64,000 nucleotides of DNA from Talpa occidentalis (GCF_014898055.3 NW_023603184.1:119278615-119342614); one strand, 5' to 3'; shown: positions 20,691 to 31,835, counted from the first letter of the stretch. Numbers and translations are program-made. The notes: generated by a model not told the origin, from the letters alone.

Positions 20691-21592
20691 AAAGACCAAA
20701 AATTTTATGGCACAGGTATGAGGAATTTACATGGTTGCAAATTCTAAAGAAAAATGGAGCAGACTTGGGGTATTTATCCTGTGTTCAAGGACCTACGTCC
20801 TAAAGGCTCATGGAGAGAGAGGGGAACACTTCACAAGACAGACAAAAAGGGGGAGACCTCATCTTCACTCTGAGAGTCTCAGAAAGGACACATTCACTGA
20901 CTGATCCTCCTAAAACTATATCCATTTAGGTCATAAATGGAGGAGCAGTGATTGCTTCTTAGATTAGGAAAAAGTGTCAATGACAAAAAGTTCCTAGGGC
21001 TTTCATTGCTCTTAACGTAATCTACCTTTTGAAGTAATAATAATAAAATTCAGCATCTCCATTGGCCTTTAGTTCTCCATAGTAAGGTGACAAGACGCCT
21101 ACTCTGGGCATATTGAGAAAAGTCTATCTGTTCCTTTAGGAAGACCAAAGCCATACCCAGCAACAACAGGGAAAGATAAGTTAGCTAAATAGTTATAATT
21201 GGCCACACAATAGCTAAAAATGTTTCTCTGAACAAAGTGCATAGAAAAAAAATCAACTAGAAATTTTTTTGAATCAATACGTAAACATCTAGATACCCTG
21301 GTTAAAATCAGGAGCCCTAAAGCTATCCAGTTGCACGCTCGCTACTCCTGTATATTTTCCAAATTGTACAAATCATTGTAGTCCTCTGAAGTATTTAGCT
21401 CAAATGGAAAATACCTTATGCTACTGACATTCACAGATGTAACATTTTCACCTTCAACAACTGCAGCCAACCTGGCTTAGAGAGATCCTCAGCAGGATGA
21501 TGATGTGAACATGGAATGACTTTTAGAACTGAGACACTGAAATTATCTAATTGATGGAGGAGAGAAGAGAAAACCTAAAGGAGGCCTCACAA
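20691..21592. other. Non-coding interval, nothing recognised
   Basis: It might be ERV-derived, given its position between LTR-like segments, but I could not identify any gag, pol or env motif in either strand. Confidence 0.35.
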
Positions 21593-22010
21593 TGTTAGGG
21601 GGAAATGATGTCCTGAGTTAATCCCATACAGGCTTTGTGGACTCCACCCCCACTCCAGACTAAAGCCATCAAGACATTGGGAAAGACAAATCCCATCACC
21701 ACTAAAGGGAGGGTGGCTGGGACCTGAGGGTGGAGTTGGGCAGCCAGGTTGGATATAAAAACCAAACACATGGGCCTTGGGGTCTCTCTGGCTCGCGATC
21801 GCTCGCCTCCTGGCTTCACCGCTCCTGGCTGGCGGCCAACTCTGAGAGCGCCATTTTGGGATTCTTGATTGGCGGATTAGGTAGGACTCATTTAAAACTT
21901 TGTCTCCCACTTTTCTCCCAGAGCTGTACATTTCCTCATTTCCCCTTCCCTTGTAAATAAACCTTTTATTAACCTTTCACGTGTGCCTGCAGTAGAGCAT
22001 TGATAAGTCC
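21593..22010 (+). mobile_element. Second copy of the ERV LTR, 3'-truncated and shorter
   Basis: Begins TGTTAGGGGGAAATGATGTC like the 15715 LTR. It then goes directly to CCATACAGGCTTTGTGGACT, lacking about 390 bp present in that copy. TATA is at 21754-21760 and AATAAA at 21956-21961. Similarity stops after GCATTGATAAGTCC at 22010, so the last ~80 bp of the LTR are missing and no 3' TSD can be found. Minus-strand ORFs over it are shadows. Confidence 0.85.
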
Positions 22011-22060
22011 AAATTTCATTTATAAAGATGTCTCCCTACCCCACACCATACTCTTAAATC

Positions 22061-22177
22061 TTTTTTTTTTTTTCTTTTTTTTTTGTGGGACCCTCGCTGG
22101 CGAACTAACTGGTGCTGCAGAGGCTGCAGGCAGCCTCACAACCCAGCGCTCAACCGCTGCGCCACCAGGGGAGGCCC
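22061..22177 (-). mobile_element. Half-length SINE (tRNA-like part only) with poly(A)
   Basis: On the minus strand it reads GGGCCTCCCCTGGTGGCGCA, keeps the A box TGGCGCAGCGG and ends at GCGAGGGTCCCAC followed directly by about 24 A with one G. The break is the same as in the 6655 copy. The B-box region is altered to ACCAGTTAGTTCG. Flanks CTCTTAAATCT and CACTTAGCTCT match at 8 of 11 positions, a possible worn TSD. Confidence 0.8.
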
Positions 22178-22189
22178 ACTTAGCTCTTT

Positions 22190-22453
22190 TTTAAAAAAAG
22201 ATTTATTTATTTATACAAGAACCGGGGTACAGACCAGATGCGTGGGAGGGTGAGAGAATTCACCAGAGACAGAGCGGGGAACAGAACAGGCAGACTGATG
22301 AAATACACTGCTGAGGGGAGCAGCGGGCGGCAGGAGAGGTCTGTCGTGCCATGTGGGACCCTCGCCCACCAGCCAGGATCAAGCCCACACTGCAGAGGTT
22401 GCGGACAGCTTCACAGCGCTGCCCTCAACCGCCTGCAGCGCCAGGGGAGGCCC
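22190..22453 (-). mobile_element. tRNA-derived SINE, intermediate subfamily
   Basis: Minus-strand copy with the tail AAATAAATAAATC, CTGTACCCCGGTTCTTG, and the tRNA-like end at 22453. CCATACTCTT at 22046-22055 and 22453-22462 (sharing the SINE's terminal C) flanks this SINE together with the half-SINE next to it. The half-SINE therefore probably entered at or near the tail of this copy. Confidence 0.85.
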
Positions 22454-22462
22454 CATACTCTT

Positions 22463-22980
22463 TACTCTTAACTCCTATACTCTCAATTTACCAATGGAGA
22501 AGCCACCAACACAAATCGGCTTAACAAATATTTAAAATAGCCCTTCTTTACCCTACTTTTCCAGATACCCTTCCCATAACTTGCTCCCATACCCAGAAGC
22601 TCAAACCCCTTTTCCTGTGTTTAGCCTAAATGGCATATAGGACCACATTTTAACCAAGTTCTGACATAAGAGTTTACAGAAGAAAAGCAAATAAAACGAT
22701 ATAGTATAGATAATGATTTGAACATACAAGAATAGATCTTTTCACATTGATTCACCTTCAATAAAGAGGCTAATCCTAGAAATGAAACAGATACATAGTT
22801 AGCAAGTTTCTTGGCTCTAGTTTGTTTATTTATTTATTTATTTAACGTTTTTAAAGGACTGGTTTATTAGGAAAAGGAAAAAGAAAAGAAAGTTACCTGC
22901 ATAGTCACAGGCAGGCAGTGTACTTTACTCCTCTGTCCCTTTCCTAATATATCTTTTATTTAAATATAAAGCAAGGAACC
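22463..22980. other. Non-coding interval with a short (TTTA)n run
   Basis: No gene. TTTATTTATTTA is at 22825-22844. Confidence 0.45.
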
Positions 22981-22995
22981 TACTGCCTGAGTTTT

Positions 22996-23272
22996 GTTTT
23001 TTTTTTAAAGTTTTATTTATTTATGCATACAAATACTGGGGTACAGGCCATAGGTGCAGGGGAGTGATGAGAGGATTCACCAGAGACAGAGTGGGGAACA
23101 GAACAGGCAGACTGACTGAAATACACTGCTGAGGAGAGCAGAAGATGACAGGAGAGGTCTGCTGCACCATGTGGGTCAACTCCCTGGCCAGCCCAGGATC
23201 CAACTCATGCTGCAGAAGCTGTGGATAGCTTCACAGTGCTGTGTTTAACCCCTTGTGCCACCAGGGGGGCCC
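22996..23272 (-). mobile_element. tRNA-derived SINE, GGGGTTAAG subfamily
   Basis: Minus-strand full-length copy. Perfect 15-bp TSD TACTGCCTGAGTTTT at 22981-22995 and 23273-23287. The tRNA-like 5' part reads GGTGGCACAAGGGGTTAAAC on the minus strand. Confidence 0.94.
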
Positions 23273-23287
23273 TACTGCCTGAGTTTT

Positions 23288-24160
23288 AACCACCTGCATA
23301 CTTCCTTCTGCCCCAACCCCCAGCAGAAATAACTGCCAATAAATTATTCTAAAAAGAAAAATCCTCGTGAATCAATTTGCTCTTTCTACTGACTGATGAA
23401 AAAGTTTTTAATATAAAAAGCTTCCATAATAAAAAATTCTGCAGCTGCAAAAAATTAAGATCAATTTGGAGATTTGTTCTTATTCTTAAGGCAAAAAAAT
23501 TGATGACTATAGCAACAACTGTATACATCACTACATACAGTTTCTCTGCGCCCTCCCTCTCTACGCCCCCCACCCTGGAAATGTGAACGTGAATATATCT
23601 ACAAGTGGTGTCACTCATACCAACCTTCAGCTGGGGGGAATAGTAGTGCCACTCAAAAGAGTTTGGTTTTCTCGTTCTGTTTGTGGGATCACTCACCTAA
23701 TGGAATTGGCTATAGCAATAACCAGCCAGGCAAAATGGAAAGGCTACACTGAGGTAAACACTTTTCGATTTCAACCCTATTTGAAAGGGGGGATTACAGT
23801 AAAAATCCTTTTTTAACAACACATTTTCCCACTCTGAGGTGTTTCAGGAAGGTGTAATGTACTACCAGTCCTCTCTGGAGGGCTACAATCCATCAGTCAT
23901 TTGGTTAAATAGTCTACTTTCACCCAACAAATCAAACATTTATTTGTAGTTTGACTGGAGGCAGAGTCATAGTTTCTATCATTAACCACACCTATGTCTA
24001 TACAGAAACAAAAGTCATGGTTACAAACATTAATGTAGAAAATTAACTCATTTTGCAGAATTCACAAGGAAAAAAAGGCAATCTCACCTAATAGCTACTA
24101 AATTGATACCAATAAGTTTTGATTATGAATTAGAAAGTTTCCTTACTTCTTCACTTAGGT
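23288..24160. other. Non-coding interval, nothing recognised
   Basis: Overlapping ORFs on both strands at 23349-23816 show no domain resemblance. Confidence 0.4.
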
Positions 24161-24677
24161 TGGTAAAAACAACAAAAATTAATTGAATGTTCCATTGATT
24201 CAAAGTGAATTGACGTAAAAATGTCCATTCTTTCCAAATTGACCTATAGTTTTAAGTAATTCATACCAAATTTCCAACAACATTTTTTTTAGATATGAAC
24301 AAACTTATTTTAAAATTGATACTGAAAGGCACAGGAATTGAAACAATGTTGCAAAAGAATAAAATGACAAGACTTATTTCACTTAATATTAAGGCTGACT
24401 ACAGAACTACCAGTAATCAAGACAATGTGGTGTTAAAGCAAGGATAGATGCATAGATCAAGGAAACAGACCAGAGAACCAAGGAGCAGACCCACATAAAT
24501 ATTTCTGGTTTCTGTTAAATGTGCCAAAACAATTTAATCGAGAAAAGACATCCCTTTCAACAAATGGTATGCTTAAGCCAAAAAAAAAAAAAAAAAAAAA
24601 AAAAAGAATCTCATCTAAGCTTTAAACCTCATACAAAGATTAACTAAAAAGGATTATAGATTTAAATGTAAAAACAG

Positions 24678-24940
24678 GGGCCTCCCCGGTGGAGCAGCAG
24701 TTGCGCGCTGGGTTGCGAGGCTGCCCGCAGACTCTGCAGCACCAGTTCGATCCCCATCTGCCGGGCGAGGGACCCACATGGCGTGCAGACCTCTCCTGCT
24801 GCCCATTGCTCCCCTTAGCAGTATACTTCGACAGTCTGCCTGTTCTGCTCCCTGCTCTGGCTCTAGTGAATCCTCTCACCTTCCCGCGCTTCTGACAGTA
24901 CCTAGTGCTTGTATGAATAAATGAATAAATCTTTAAAAAA
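24678..24940 (+). mobile_element. tRNA-derived SINE, GTTG subfamily, in old L1
   Basis: GGGCCTCCCCGGTGGAGCAG start, ACCAGTTCGATCCCC B-box region, CTTCTGACAGTACC end, AATAAATCTTT-A(n). TSD AAATGTAAAAACA at 24664-24676 and 24941-24953. Confidence 0.94.
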
Positions 24941-25323
24941 AAATGTAAAAACATAAAACTTCTAGCTAGAAACATAAGAGAAAATCTTCAGAACCAAGAA
25001 CTAAATTTCACACCCAAAGCACAATCCATAGAAGAAAAAAATAGATATGCTGGACACCAAAATAGATATGTTGGGGAAAAGTGTGGCAGTTTCTAACAAA
25101 AATAATGTGAGCTTTCCATACAACCTAGTAACTATAGGAGGGGATTTATCACAGAAAAATGAAAGTTTATGTTCATCAAAACCTGTACATGAAATTTTAT
25201 AACCATTTTATTCATAATAGATAAAAGCTAGAACAAACGAAAATGTCTTTACATCATCAAGTCATTAAACAAACTTCAGTATATCATATTATGGAATACT
25301 ATTCAGCAATAAAAAGGATTTGA

Positions 25324-25600
25324 GGGCCTCCCTGGTGGCGCAAGGGGTTAAGCAAAGCACTCTGAAGCAATCTGGAGCCTCTGCAGCATGAGTTCGATCC
25401 CCGGCCAGCCAGGGAGCAACCCACATGGCAAAGCAGACCTCTCCTGTCTTGCCCACTGCACACCTCAGCAGTGTATTTCAGTCAGTCTGCCTGTTCTGTT
25501 CCCCACTCTGTCTCTGGTGGATTCTCTCACCCCATGCATCTCTGGCCTGTGGCCCAGCTCTTGTATGCATAAATAAATAAATCTTTAAAAAAAAAAAAAA
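25324..25600 (+). mobile_element. tRNA-derived SINE, GGGGTTAAG subfamily, in old L1
   Basis: GGGCCTCCCTGGTGGCGCAA start, GAGTTCGATCCCCGG B box, AAATAAATAAATCTTT-A(n) tail. TSD GGATTTGA (plus preceding A) at 25316-25323 and 25601-25608. Close to the subfamily consensus. Confidence 0.95.
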
Positions 25601-25884
25601 GGATTTGATACACCAAACTTAGATGTAGCACAAGAAAATTATGCTGATAAAAACAATTTTAAAATTTACACACCAAATAATTCTAATTATATGACATTCT
25701 TTACATGACAAAATGATAGATATTGAGAACTGTATAGTGGTTGGTAGGGGTTGGAGATGAATGACTGTGGCTCTAAAATGACAGTTCAAGTGATTCTTGT
25801 GACAGAATTATTTTGGATATTGACTGGGGTCACATTAAGTTTCTTGAGTTATTATGGCAGGAAACTGCATCAAGAATTATGGCA

Positions 25885-27090
25885 TTTCTCTAAATTCTTT
25901 TTTTTTTTGGTTTACAACACTATATAAAAAGTCATACAATCATACCTTCTCAGTTGCATATCAATACATTACACCTATGAACAAGACATGCACAGTCCTT
26001 TAGCATAATATATTGTTCCCCCTTCTCTCTTTATTTTAGCTTCTCCTGCCAGTCTTAAGCCCCAGTTCCATTGATTTATAGGGTTTGTTATTGGTAGATT
26101 TTGTCTGATACTTTTTTTGATTTTCCATATTCCAAAGTCTGGTATTTGGCTTTCCCCTTCGTGCTTATTTTGCTTAGCATAATCCTTTCCGGTTCCATCC
26201 ATGTCAATTCAAATGACAAGAGTTAATCTTTTATTATATCCATTTTACATATAGATATAGATATAAATACACTACATATTCTTAATCCACTCATCTGTCT
26301 TTGGCCATTCCACACTTGGCTATTGTACATGTGACTGAAATGAACCTAAGAGTGAATCCCTTTGAATATATCCCTTTGAATTACTGTTTTTTGTATTCTT
26401 CAGGTAGATAATTAGCAATGGAATTGCTGGGTTATATGGTAGATCTCCTTTCTCCAGTAAATACCCTTAGTTCCTTTGTTGTAGATTAATTGTCCACATG
26501 TGCAGATTCAGTTCTGGGTTTTCAATTCCATTTCACTGGTTTGTGTTTGTTCCAGCACTGTTTTGATTACTATAGCTCTGTAGTATAGTTTGAAGACTGG
26601 GAATGTGAAACCACCCCTTCCTCTTTTTTGTGAAGACTATTTTTTTGAATTTATTTATTTATGCATGCAAGAGCTGCGGTATAGGCCAGAAATGCAGGGC
26701 AGGTGAGAGGATTCATCCAAAGACCGAGCAGGGAGCACAACAGGCAGACCTACTGAAAAACACTGCTGAGGGGAGCAGTGGGTGAGACAGAAGAGTTCTG
26801 CTGCGCCATGTGGGTTAGCTCTCTGGCCAGGGATAGAACTCGTGCTGTGGTGGCTTCAGATTGCTTCATAATGCTGAGATTTAACCCCTTGCACCACCAG
26901 GGAGGCCTCAGTGGAAACTATTTTAGTCATTTAGGGACTTTTGTGGCTCCATAAGAATTTCAGTAAGTGTGTATTCTGTTTCTCTGAAGAATACTATTGG
27001 AAACTTGATAAGGACTGTATTGAATCTGTATATTGCTTTGGATAGGATGATCATTTTATCTCTGTCATTTCTTACGACTGCTTTTGAATC
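25885..27090 (-). mobile_element. Old L1 LINE on the minus strand, split by a SINE
   Basis: Minus-strand reading of 25975-26202 contains MDGTGKDYAKQNKHEGE, matching the C-terminal end of L1 ORF2, with the 3' UTR and A-run toward 25895. Upstream ORF2 parts follow to about 26640 and continue at 26909-27090 (GATAAGGACTGTATTGAATC on plus). It lies tail to tail with the plus-strand L1 ending near 25870. Confidence 0.8.
26641..26908 (-). mobile_element. tRNA-derived SINE, GGGGTTAAA subfamily, in old L1
   Basis: Minus-strand copy with TTTATTTATTTATGCATGCA tail side and GCACCACCAGGGAGGCC start side. Flanks GAAGACTATTTT and GAAACTATTTT are a near-match TSD. A small deletion removes part of the tRNA-like segment near GTGGTGGCTTCAG. 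Confidence 0.9.
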
Positions 27091-27850
27091 TGTAATTATC
27101 TCAAAGAAGTTTTTAATAAAAATGAATCAAATGTCACACAAATTTGAATGGGCAGATGGTTTCTAGATAAGCTAAGCTAGTCATATCATCACCATTGCTA
27201 GCCATCTGAACAGAAAACTTGCTCTGTTTTACCATATTTTGGAACTTTAACACACAAAAAAATGGTTTTTGAGTGCCACGACTCCAGCTATGGTCCCCTG
27301 ATAGGTAACAGGTTGAGAAATTTACTTTTTTTACTCCTGGGTTTTGTCACATAGATGAGTCTGCACTGTGTAATGCACACAATTCATGGTATCTTGGGCA
27401 TGGACTCAAATGCTGGCTGTGTCTCCTACAAAATCTATGACGTTTAATATATTACTTACTATCTCTCTCTATCATAGTTAGAACCATAAAATGACATAAG
27501 ATATAATGATATAAGGTGTTACTTCAATACAATAAAAATTAGTAATGGCTAAAAAATAATTAAAAACTTACTGAATTGTGTGAAAATTGAAAGTGATAAA
27601 ATATGTAAACAAATAACCATATTAAAGGATTAAACAATTAATGCTGTTAAGTGGAAATAAGTTCTAATGGTGCTTTAGAGCCCCTCTAATCAAGCCCCTG
27701 AATTATATAGCAGAGCTTCTGAGCCCAGGAGAAGTGACATAAACAGAGTAGCCTTTCCAAGAGGAGCAAGAACTATCCTATCTCTGAAATTTGGAAGATG
27801 AGCCCCAGTTTTATAAGAGAAAGATATTTTATTGTGTGAGGAAATCATTT
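27091..27850. other. Non-coding interval, nothing firm
   Basis: A weak MIR-like word order (GACTCAAATGCTGGCTGTGT) lies near 27400 but is too diverged to call. Confidence 0.4.
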
Positions 27851-28130
27851 CTTTTTTTTTTTTAAGATTTATTTATTTATTTATACAAGAATCTGGGTAC
27901 AGGCCAGATAGGTGGGGTAGAATAAGAGAATTCACCAGAGACAAAGCAGGGAGCAGAACAGGCAGAGAGACCTAAGACACTGCTGAGAGGAGCAGCGGGT
28001 GATACAGGAAAGGTCTGCTGCGCCATGTGGGAATCTCCCTGGCAGGCCAGGATCGAACTGGCTCTGTAGAGGCTGCAGACAGCTTCTTCACAGTGCTGTG
28101 CTCAACTGCCTGTGCCACCAGGGGAGGCTC
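27851..28130 (-). mobile_element. tRNA-derived SINE, intermediate subfamily
   Basis: Minus-strand full-length copy. TSD AGGAAATCATTT at 27839-27850 and 28131-28142, perfect 12 bp. The tRNA-like end reads GAGCCTCCCCTGGTGGCACA on the minus strand. Confidence 0.93.
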
Positions 28131-28283
28131 AGGAAATCATTTTTTTATTCTACTACTATTTAATCTCCCATTGCACCCAGGTCATATCATATACAGTATA
28201 GTTGTTTCATAAATGAAAAGATTCATTTGCCAAAGAAAACAGCATAGGCAAGTTCTAACAATATATATTAAATTCACATACAT

Positions 28284-28606
28284 AGGCTTCCCTGGTGACA
28301 CAAGGGTTAAAGTTTCAGCACTAGCAAGCTATGGCCAGCCACTGTGACATGAGTTCAATCCCCTGCCAGGGAGGTGACATACATGGTGCAGCAGACCTCT
28401 CCTGCCTCACCCAGCTTCCCTCAGCAGTGTATCTCAGTCGATCTACCTGTTCTGCTCCCCGCTCTGTCTCTGGTGAATCCTCTCACCGGCCCCCCTACAC
28501 ACACACCTCTGGCCTACACCCCAGTTCTTGTATGCATGAGTAAATAAAAATATACCTATACCCCAGTTCTTGTATGCACAAGTAAATAAAAATAAATCTT
28601 TTAAAC
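28284..28606 (+). mobile_element. tRNA-derived SINE with duplicated tail segment
   Basis: The copy starts at AGGCTTCCCTGGTGACAC and has an 11-bp TSD, TTCACATACAT (28273-28283 and 28610-28620). It carries the CCCCAGTTCTTGTATGCA-to-tail module twice in tandem (about 28522-28556 and 28559-28602), making it about 45 bp longer than its relatives. Confidence 0.92.
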
Positions 28607-28620
28607 CAGTTCACATACAT

Positions 28621-29980
28621 TTTTTGGTCATATTATTAGTACCAATTAAAAAACCAACACAGCCTTCTTCCCTCTCAACAGAAAGAGAACAAACATCAGT
28701 ATTTGTAGACATTTGTTTTTGAATGTTCCAATGTAGTAATACAGTCAAGCACCTCAGCCAATTTTTATTTCATTAAAATCCAAATCTGACAGCATAGTCA
28801 TCTTTATCTGTGAAAATTAGTTTTTTGGTCTTTTCCCTTTATGGAAACTGACCAGATGTTAAAATGACAGATTCTTCCTGGGGAATATTTTGTGTTCTCA
28901 TTCTATTTCTCTAAGGTCACTATGAATAAAAACTTCAGGATTTTACTTTATAGCAAGGTTTTAAGGTTTTTGTATGACTTTATAGACCTGAATTTTTAAG
29001 TTCTTACATGACTGAATAATAAGAAGCATATTTAAGAGGATATTTTTTTCTGAGCTCCCAGATCAGGAATATATTCATATTTATTTATGCATGTACTGAA
29101 AACCTCATATAACTTTATATGTTGTATTCTTTCAGAAGTTTTTTTGTAAGCTGTACCTGCTGAAACACTAACTTTAGATTCCCTAAGGGTTTCCCCCATC
29201 ATAATGTCAGCTTTCCTGGACTTTACTGTGTCACCATATTTCCCTAGGGCCTTGCAATAATAAAAATGTCTGCACGTACTGCACTTTAAATTTTTCAAAG
29301 CACATTAACTCATATAATTTTATCCTGTGACTCCTTATAGATGGTGCTTTTTTTTTCTCTGTTTAAATGTGAAGATGAAAACAGGAAAAGACTGCCTGTG
29401 TTCTCAGAGAAGGAGCCAGGACCCACACGCAGGCATCCTTCTGACTCCTGGCTCAGTTCCTTCCTGAATAGGTGATCGGCCCTCAACAAACATTTGCCCT
29501 GAGCTTTACAGAAGGCTGTATCCGTCGCTTCAGAGCAGATTCCGCCTGGACAGTCTACCAAGGTGAAATGCTACATCTTAGGAGAGCATACGTTCACAGC
29601 TCTTCTGGGTATTCCAACACAACCTGAGTGACCGGTTAAAGTGGAATCAATCAAATGAACAGCTGGCCAAAAAGACTTAGAAGGTCATTTCTAATTGAAA
29701 TTTTGTGATTATAGCAAAGTACTTTCCATTTAAACCACAATCTTTATTTAGCAAATTGCTTTATCATCTTCTTTCTTTCTTACTCACTATCACTGTTAAA
29801 AAAGGGTTGTGATATAAAGCAGCATTTTGGAGTATGAAGTTGTGCCTCACATTTTGTGTGAATACTCTAAAAAGTTAATAATAAAGTCTTAATCATTTTT
29901 CCTGAAACCTTATTTTGCTCTCTGCAATCCATCCTCCATGTGAGTGCTTTCTGATAGAATTTCCTGCAACTACAGAAATA
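28621..29980. other. Non-coding interval, nothing recognised
   Basis: Minus-strand ORFs at 29032-29298 and 29310-29561 have no family resemblance. Words like AAAGCACATTAACTCATATA near 29300 hint at a MIR or L2 scrap. Confidence 0.4.
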
Positions 29981-29984
29981 CACC

Positions 29985-30137
29985 TGATCTGTGCTGTCAA
30001 ATACAGTAGCCACATGTAGTCATTAAGCTGTTAAGTACATGATGTATTGCTACAGTCACCAAGTAACTTGAATTTTAATTAATTTTTAGTTAAATAGCCA
30101 CAAGTGGCTAGTAACCATATTATATAGCACAGCTTTT
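29985..30137. mobile_element. Palindromic hAT-like MER element
   Basis: The left end CTGTCAAATACAGTAGCCAC and right end GGCTAGTAACCATATTATAT-AGCACAG are inverted versions of one another. The interior is AT-rich with AATTTTAATTAATTTTTAGT. It is the same family as the split copy at 10478-10857 and is non-coding. Confidence 0.6.
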
Positions 30138-30139
30138 AT

Positions 30140-30412
30140 GACTATTAAAGTAATAGCCCTAAAAACAACTCTGCCCTAAATTTGTCCAAACCCATAGGAC
30201 ATACAACACTAATACTAAATGCTAATGTAAATGAAGGACTTGGGGTGATGATGTGTCACTGCAGGTTCATCAATTGCAATTAATATACACTCTGGTGAGG
30301 GATGTTGACTATGCATGTGTGGAATCAAGGGATCTATGGGAATTCTCTGTACCTTCTGCTTGATTTTGCTAGAACCGAAAACTGTTCTGAAAAATAAAGT
30401 CTATTTTTAAAA
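30140..30412 (+). mobile_element. L1 3' UTR fragment
   Basis: ACTCTGGTGAGGGATGTTGA, CTATGCATGTGTGG, GGGATCTATGGGAATTCTCT, AAACTGTTCTGAAAAATAAA and GTCTATTTTTAAAA follow the 3' UTR of old L1 (L1MA/MB type) in order. Confidence 0.75.
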
Positions 30413-30549
30413 ATTCTCCAGGATCCCATTTGGCACATCAACATTTCTCAAATTTCCATACCCAAATATGACTAACAGGGACCATTCCTACTAACAAAGT
30501 TGTTTCTAAGGAATCCTAAGCCTGGGTTTAAATGAAAACTAGACAAGTT

Positions 30550-30811
30550 AAAAAAAAATTAAGATTTATTTTTTATTTATACAATAGCTGGGGTACAGGC
30601 CTGAGGCACGGGAGGGTGAGAGATTCACCAGAGATAGAGCAGGGAGCAGAACAGGCAGACGACCGAAATACACTCCTGAGAGGGAGCAGTGGGTGAGACA
30701 GGAGAGGTCTGCCACCGCCATGAGGGAATCTCCCTGGCTGACCGGGAATCGAACCCCTGCTGCAGAGGCTGTGGATAGCTTCATAGCGCTGTGCTCAACC
30801 CGCTGCGCCAT
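30550..30811 (-). mobile_element. tRNA-derived SINE, slightly 5'-truncated
   Basis: Minus-strand copy. It ends at GCTGCGCCATC without the usual CCAGGGAGGCCC, so the first ~15 bp of the element are missing. Flanking duplications are not obvious. Confidence 0.85.
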
Positions 30812-30853
30812 CTTCTTTATAAGATAACAAAATTTATATTAATGTACAAAAGC

Positions 30854-31100
30854 TTAAAATTTCTTGCCATGAGATAAAACAGCAAAATCTTCCATTCTTC
30901 CATTGATTAACAGGTAAGAAGCTATTGCATTAAAGAAATCACTCATGAATTTACGAACAATTTGAGAAAATCCAGCTGAAAGAGAGACTGCTGCTGCTGC
31001 ACATACCAAGTTTGACACCCAATCAACTTCTCTTCTGGATACAGTGTCACAATATTTTGAGAACCGAGATTCACATAAGTATGTGGATACAAATGGCAAT
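30854..31100 (-). pseudogene. hAT-family transposase C-terminal remnant
   Basis: The minus-strand 81-residue frame starts PFVSTYLCESRFSKYCDTVS. The STYLCE-x-FS word is the conserved C-terminal dimerisation motif of hAT transposases and of domesticated relatives (ZBED and SCAND3-like proteins). The following positions, normally KxxxRxxL, are degraded. Upstream on the minus strand (31100-31440) stops and shifts break the frame, so I read it as a dead transposon or retrocopy. The element's ends were not located. Confidence 0.5.
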
Positions 31101-31835
31101 AGTTTTTTTCATTACTTTTTGAGCAGTGTCAAAATAATCATTGCCAGAATGTTGCCAAAAATGGCACAAGTTGGTGAATATTTTTATAACTGTACCAATT
31201 TGCTGAGAAGTTGAATCTCTGGTGTCAGATGATCAATGACAGAATGTCTTTTATTTTGAAAAGAAAGACTAATCGCTTTGCCAGTGAATCAAAGATGATG
31301 GATACTGTTCCTTATTTTATCACAAATTATAATTTTTATCACATAAAACTATACACTAAATATTTAAACTCACTTTGAGAATTACCTTTTCAATAAAAAG
31401 ATAGTATAGTATCTTTGTAACATAAAAAAATAATATTATACACAGAAGCGTAAAATAAAGCAGTGTTCTTCATTTCTATCACTGAATGAAACCACTTTAT
31501 GAGACCTCATTGTCAAGGTACCATTTAATAGAGATAAAACTTCAGTCTCTGTACTTTGCTTAGCTAAACAATGCTGGGAGACACAAAATAAATAAGAAAG
31601 GGAAACTGAGTTACCATGGGAACCTGGCCATGGGGCCAAATGACCAAGAGGAGGCCATGAGAATTCTCTGGAATATGGAAACAGGGCAAACAGAACCAGT
31701 CAGGGCACCTCCTCTGAGGACAGAAAGCCCATTGAAACCTGAGGTCCCAGCAGATAGCAACCAGGAGAGACCACCTCTCCCAGTCATGAAAAACCTGCAA
31801 AGACAGGTTTTTTGTTCTTATTGAATTATACCCTG
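31101..31835. other. Mostly unrecognised; possible upstream part of the hAT remnant
   Basis: The first ~300 bp may be further degraded transposase. The part at 31600-31820 carries opposing ORFs with no recognisable domain. Confidence 0.35.

Larger units (their letters stand above)
24165..25870 (+). mobile_element. Old L1 LINE (ORF2 to 3' region), split by two SINEs
   Basis: ORF2-type wording persists in diverged form: TCCAAATTGACCTATAGTTT, AAGGCACAGGAATTGAAACA, GATAGATGCATAGATCAAGG, CAGACCAGAGAACC, CTCATACAAAGATTAACTAA, then GAATACTATTCAGCAATAAA near the protein end and a 3' UTR to about 25870. Multiple stops and shifts make it a dead element. SINEs at 24678 and 25324 interrupt it with clear TSDs. 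Confidence 0.8.
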
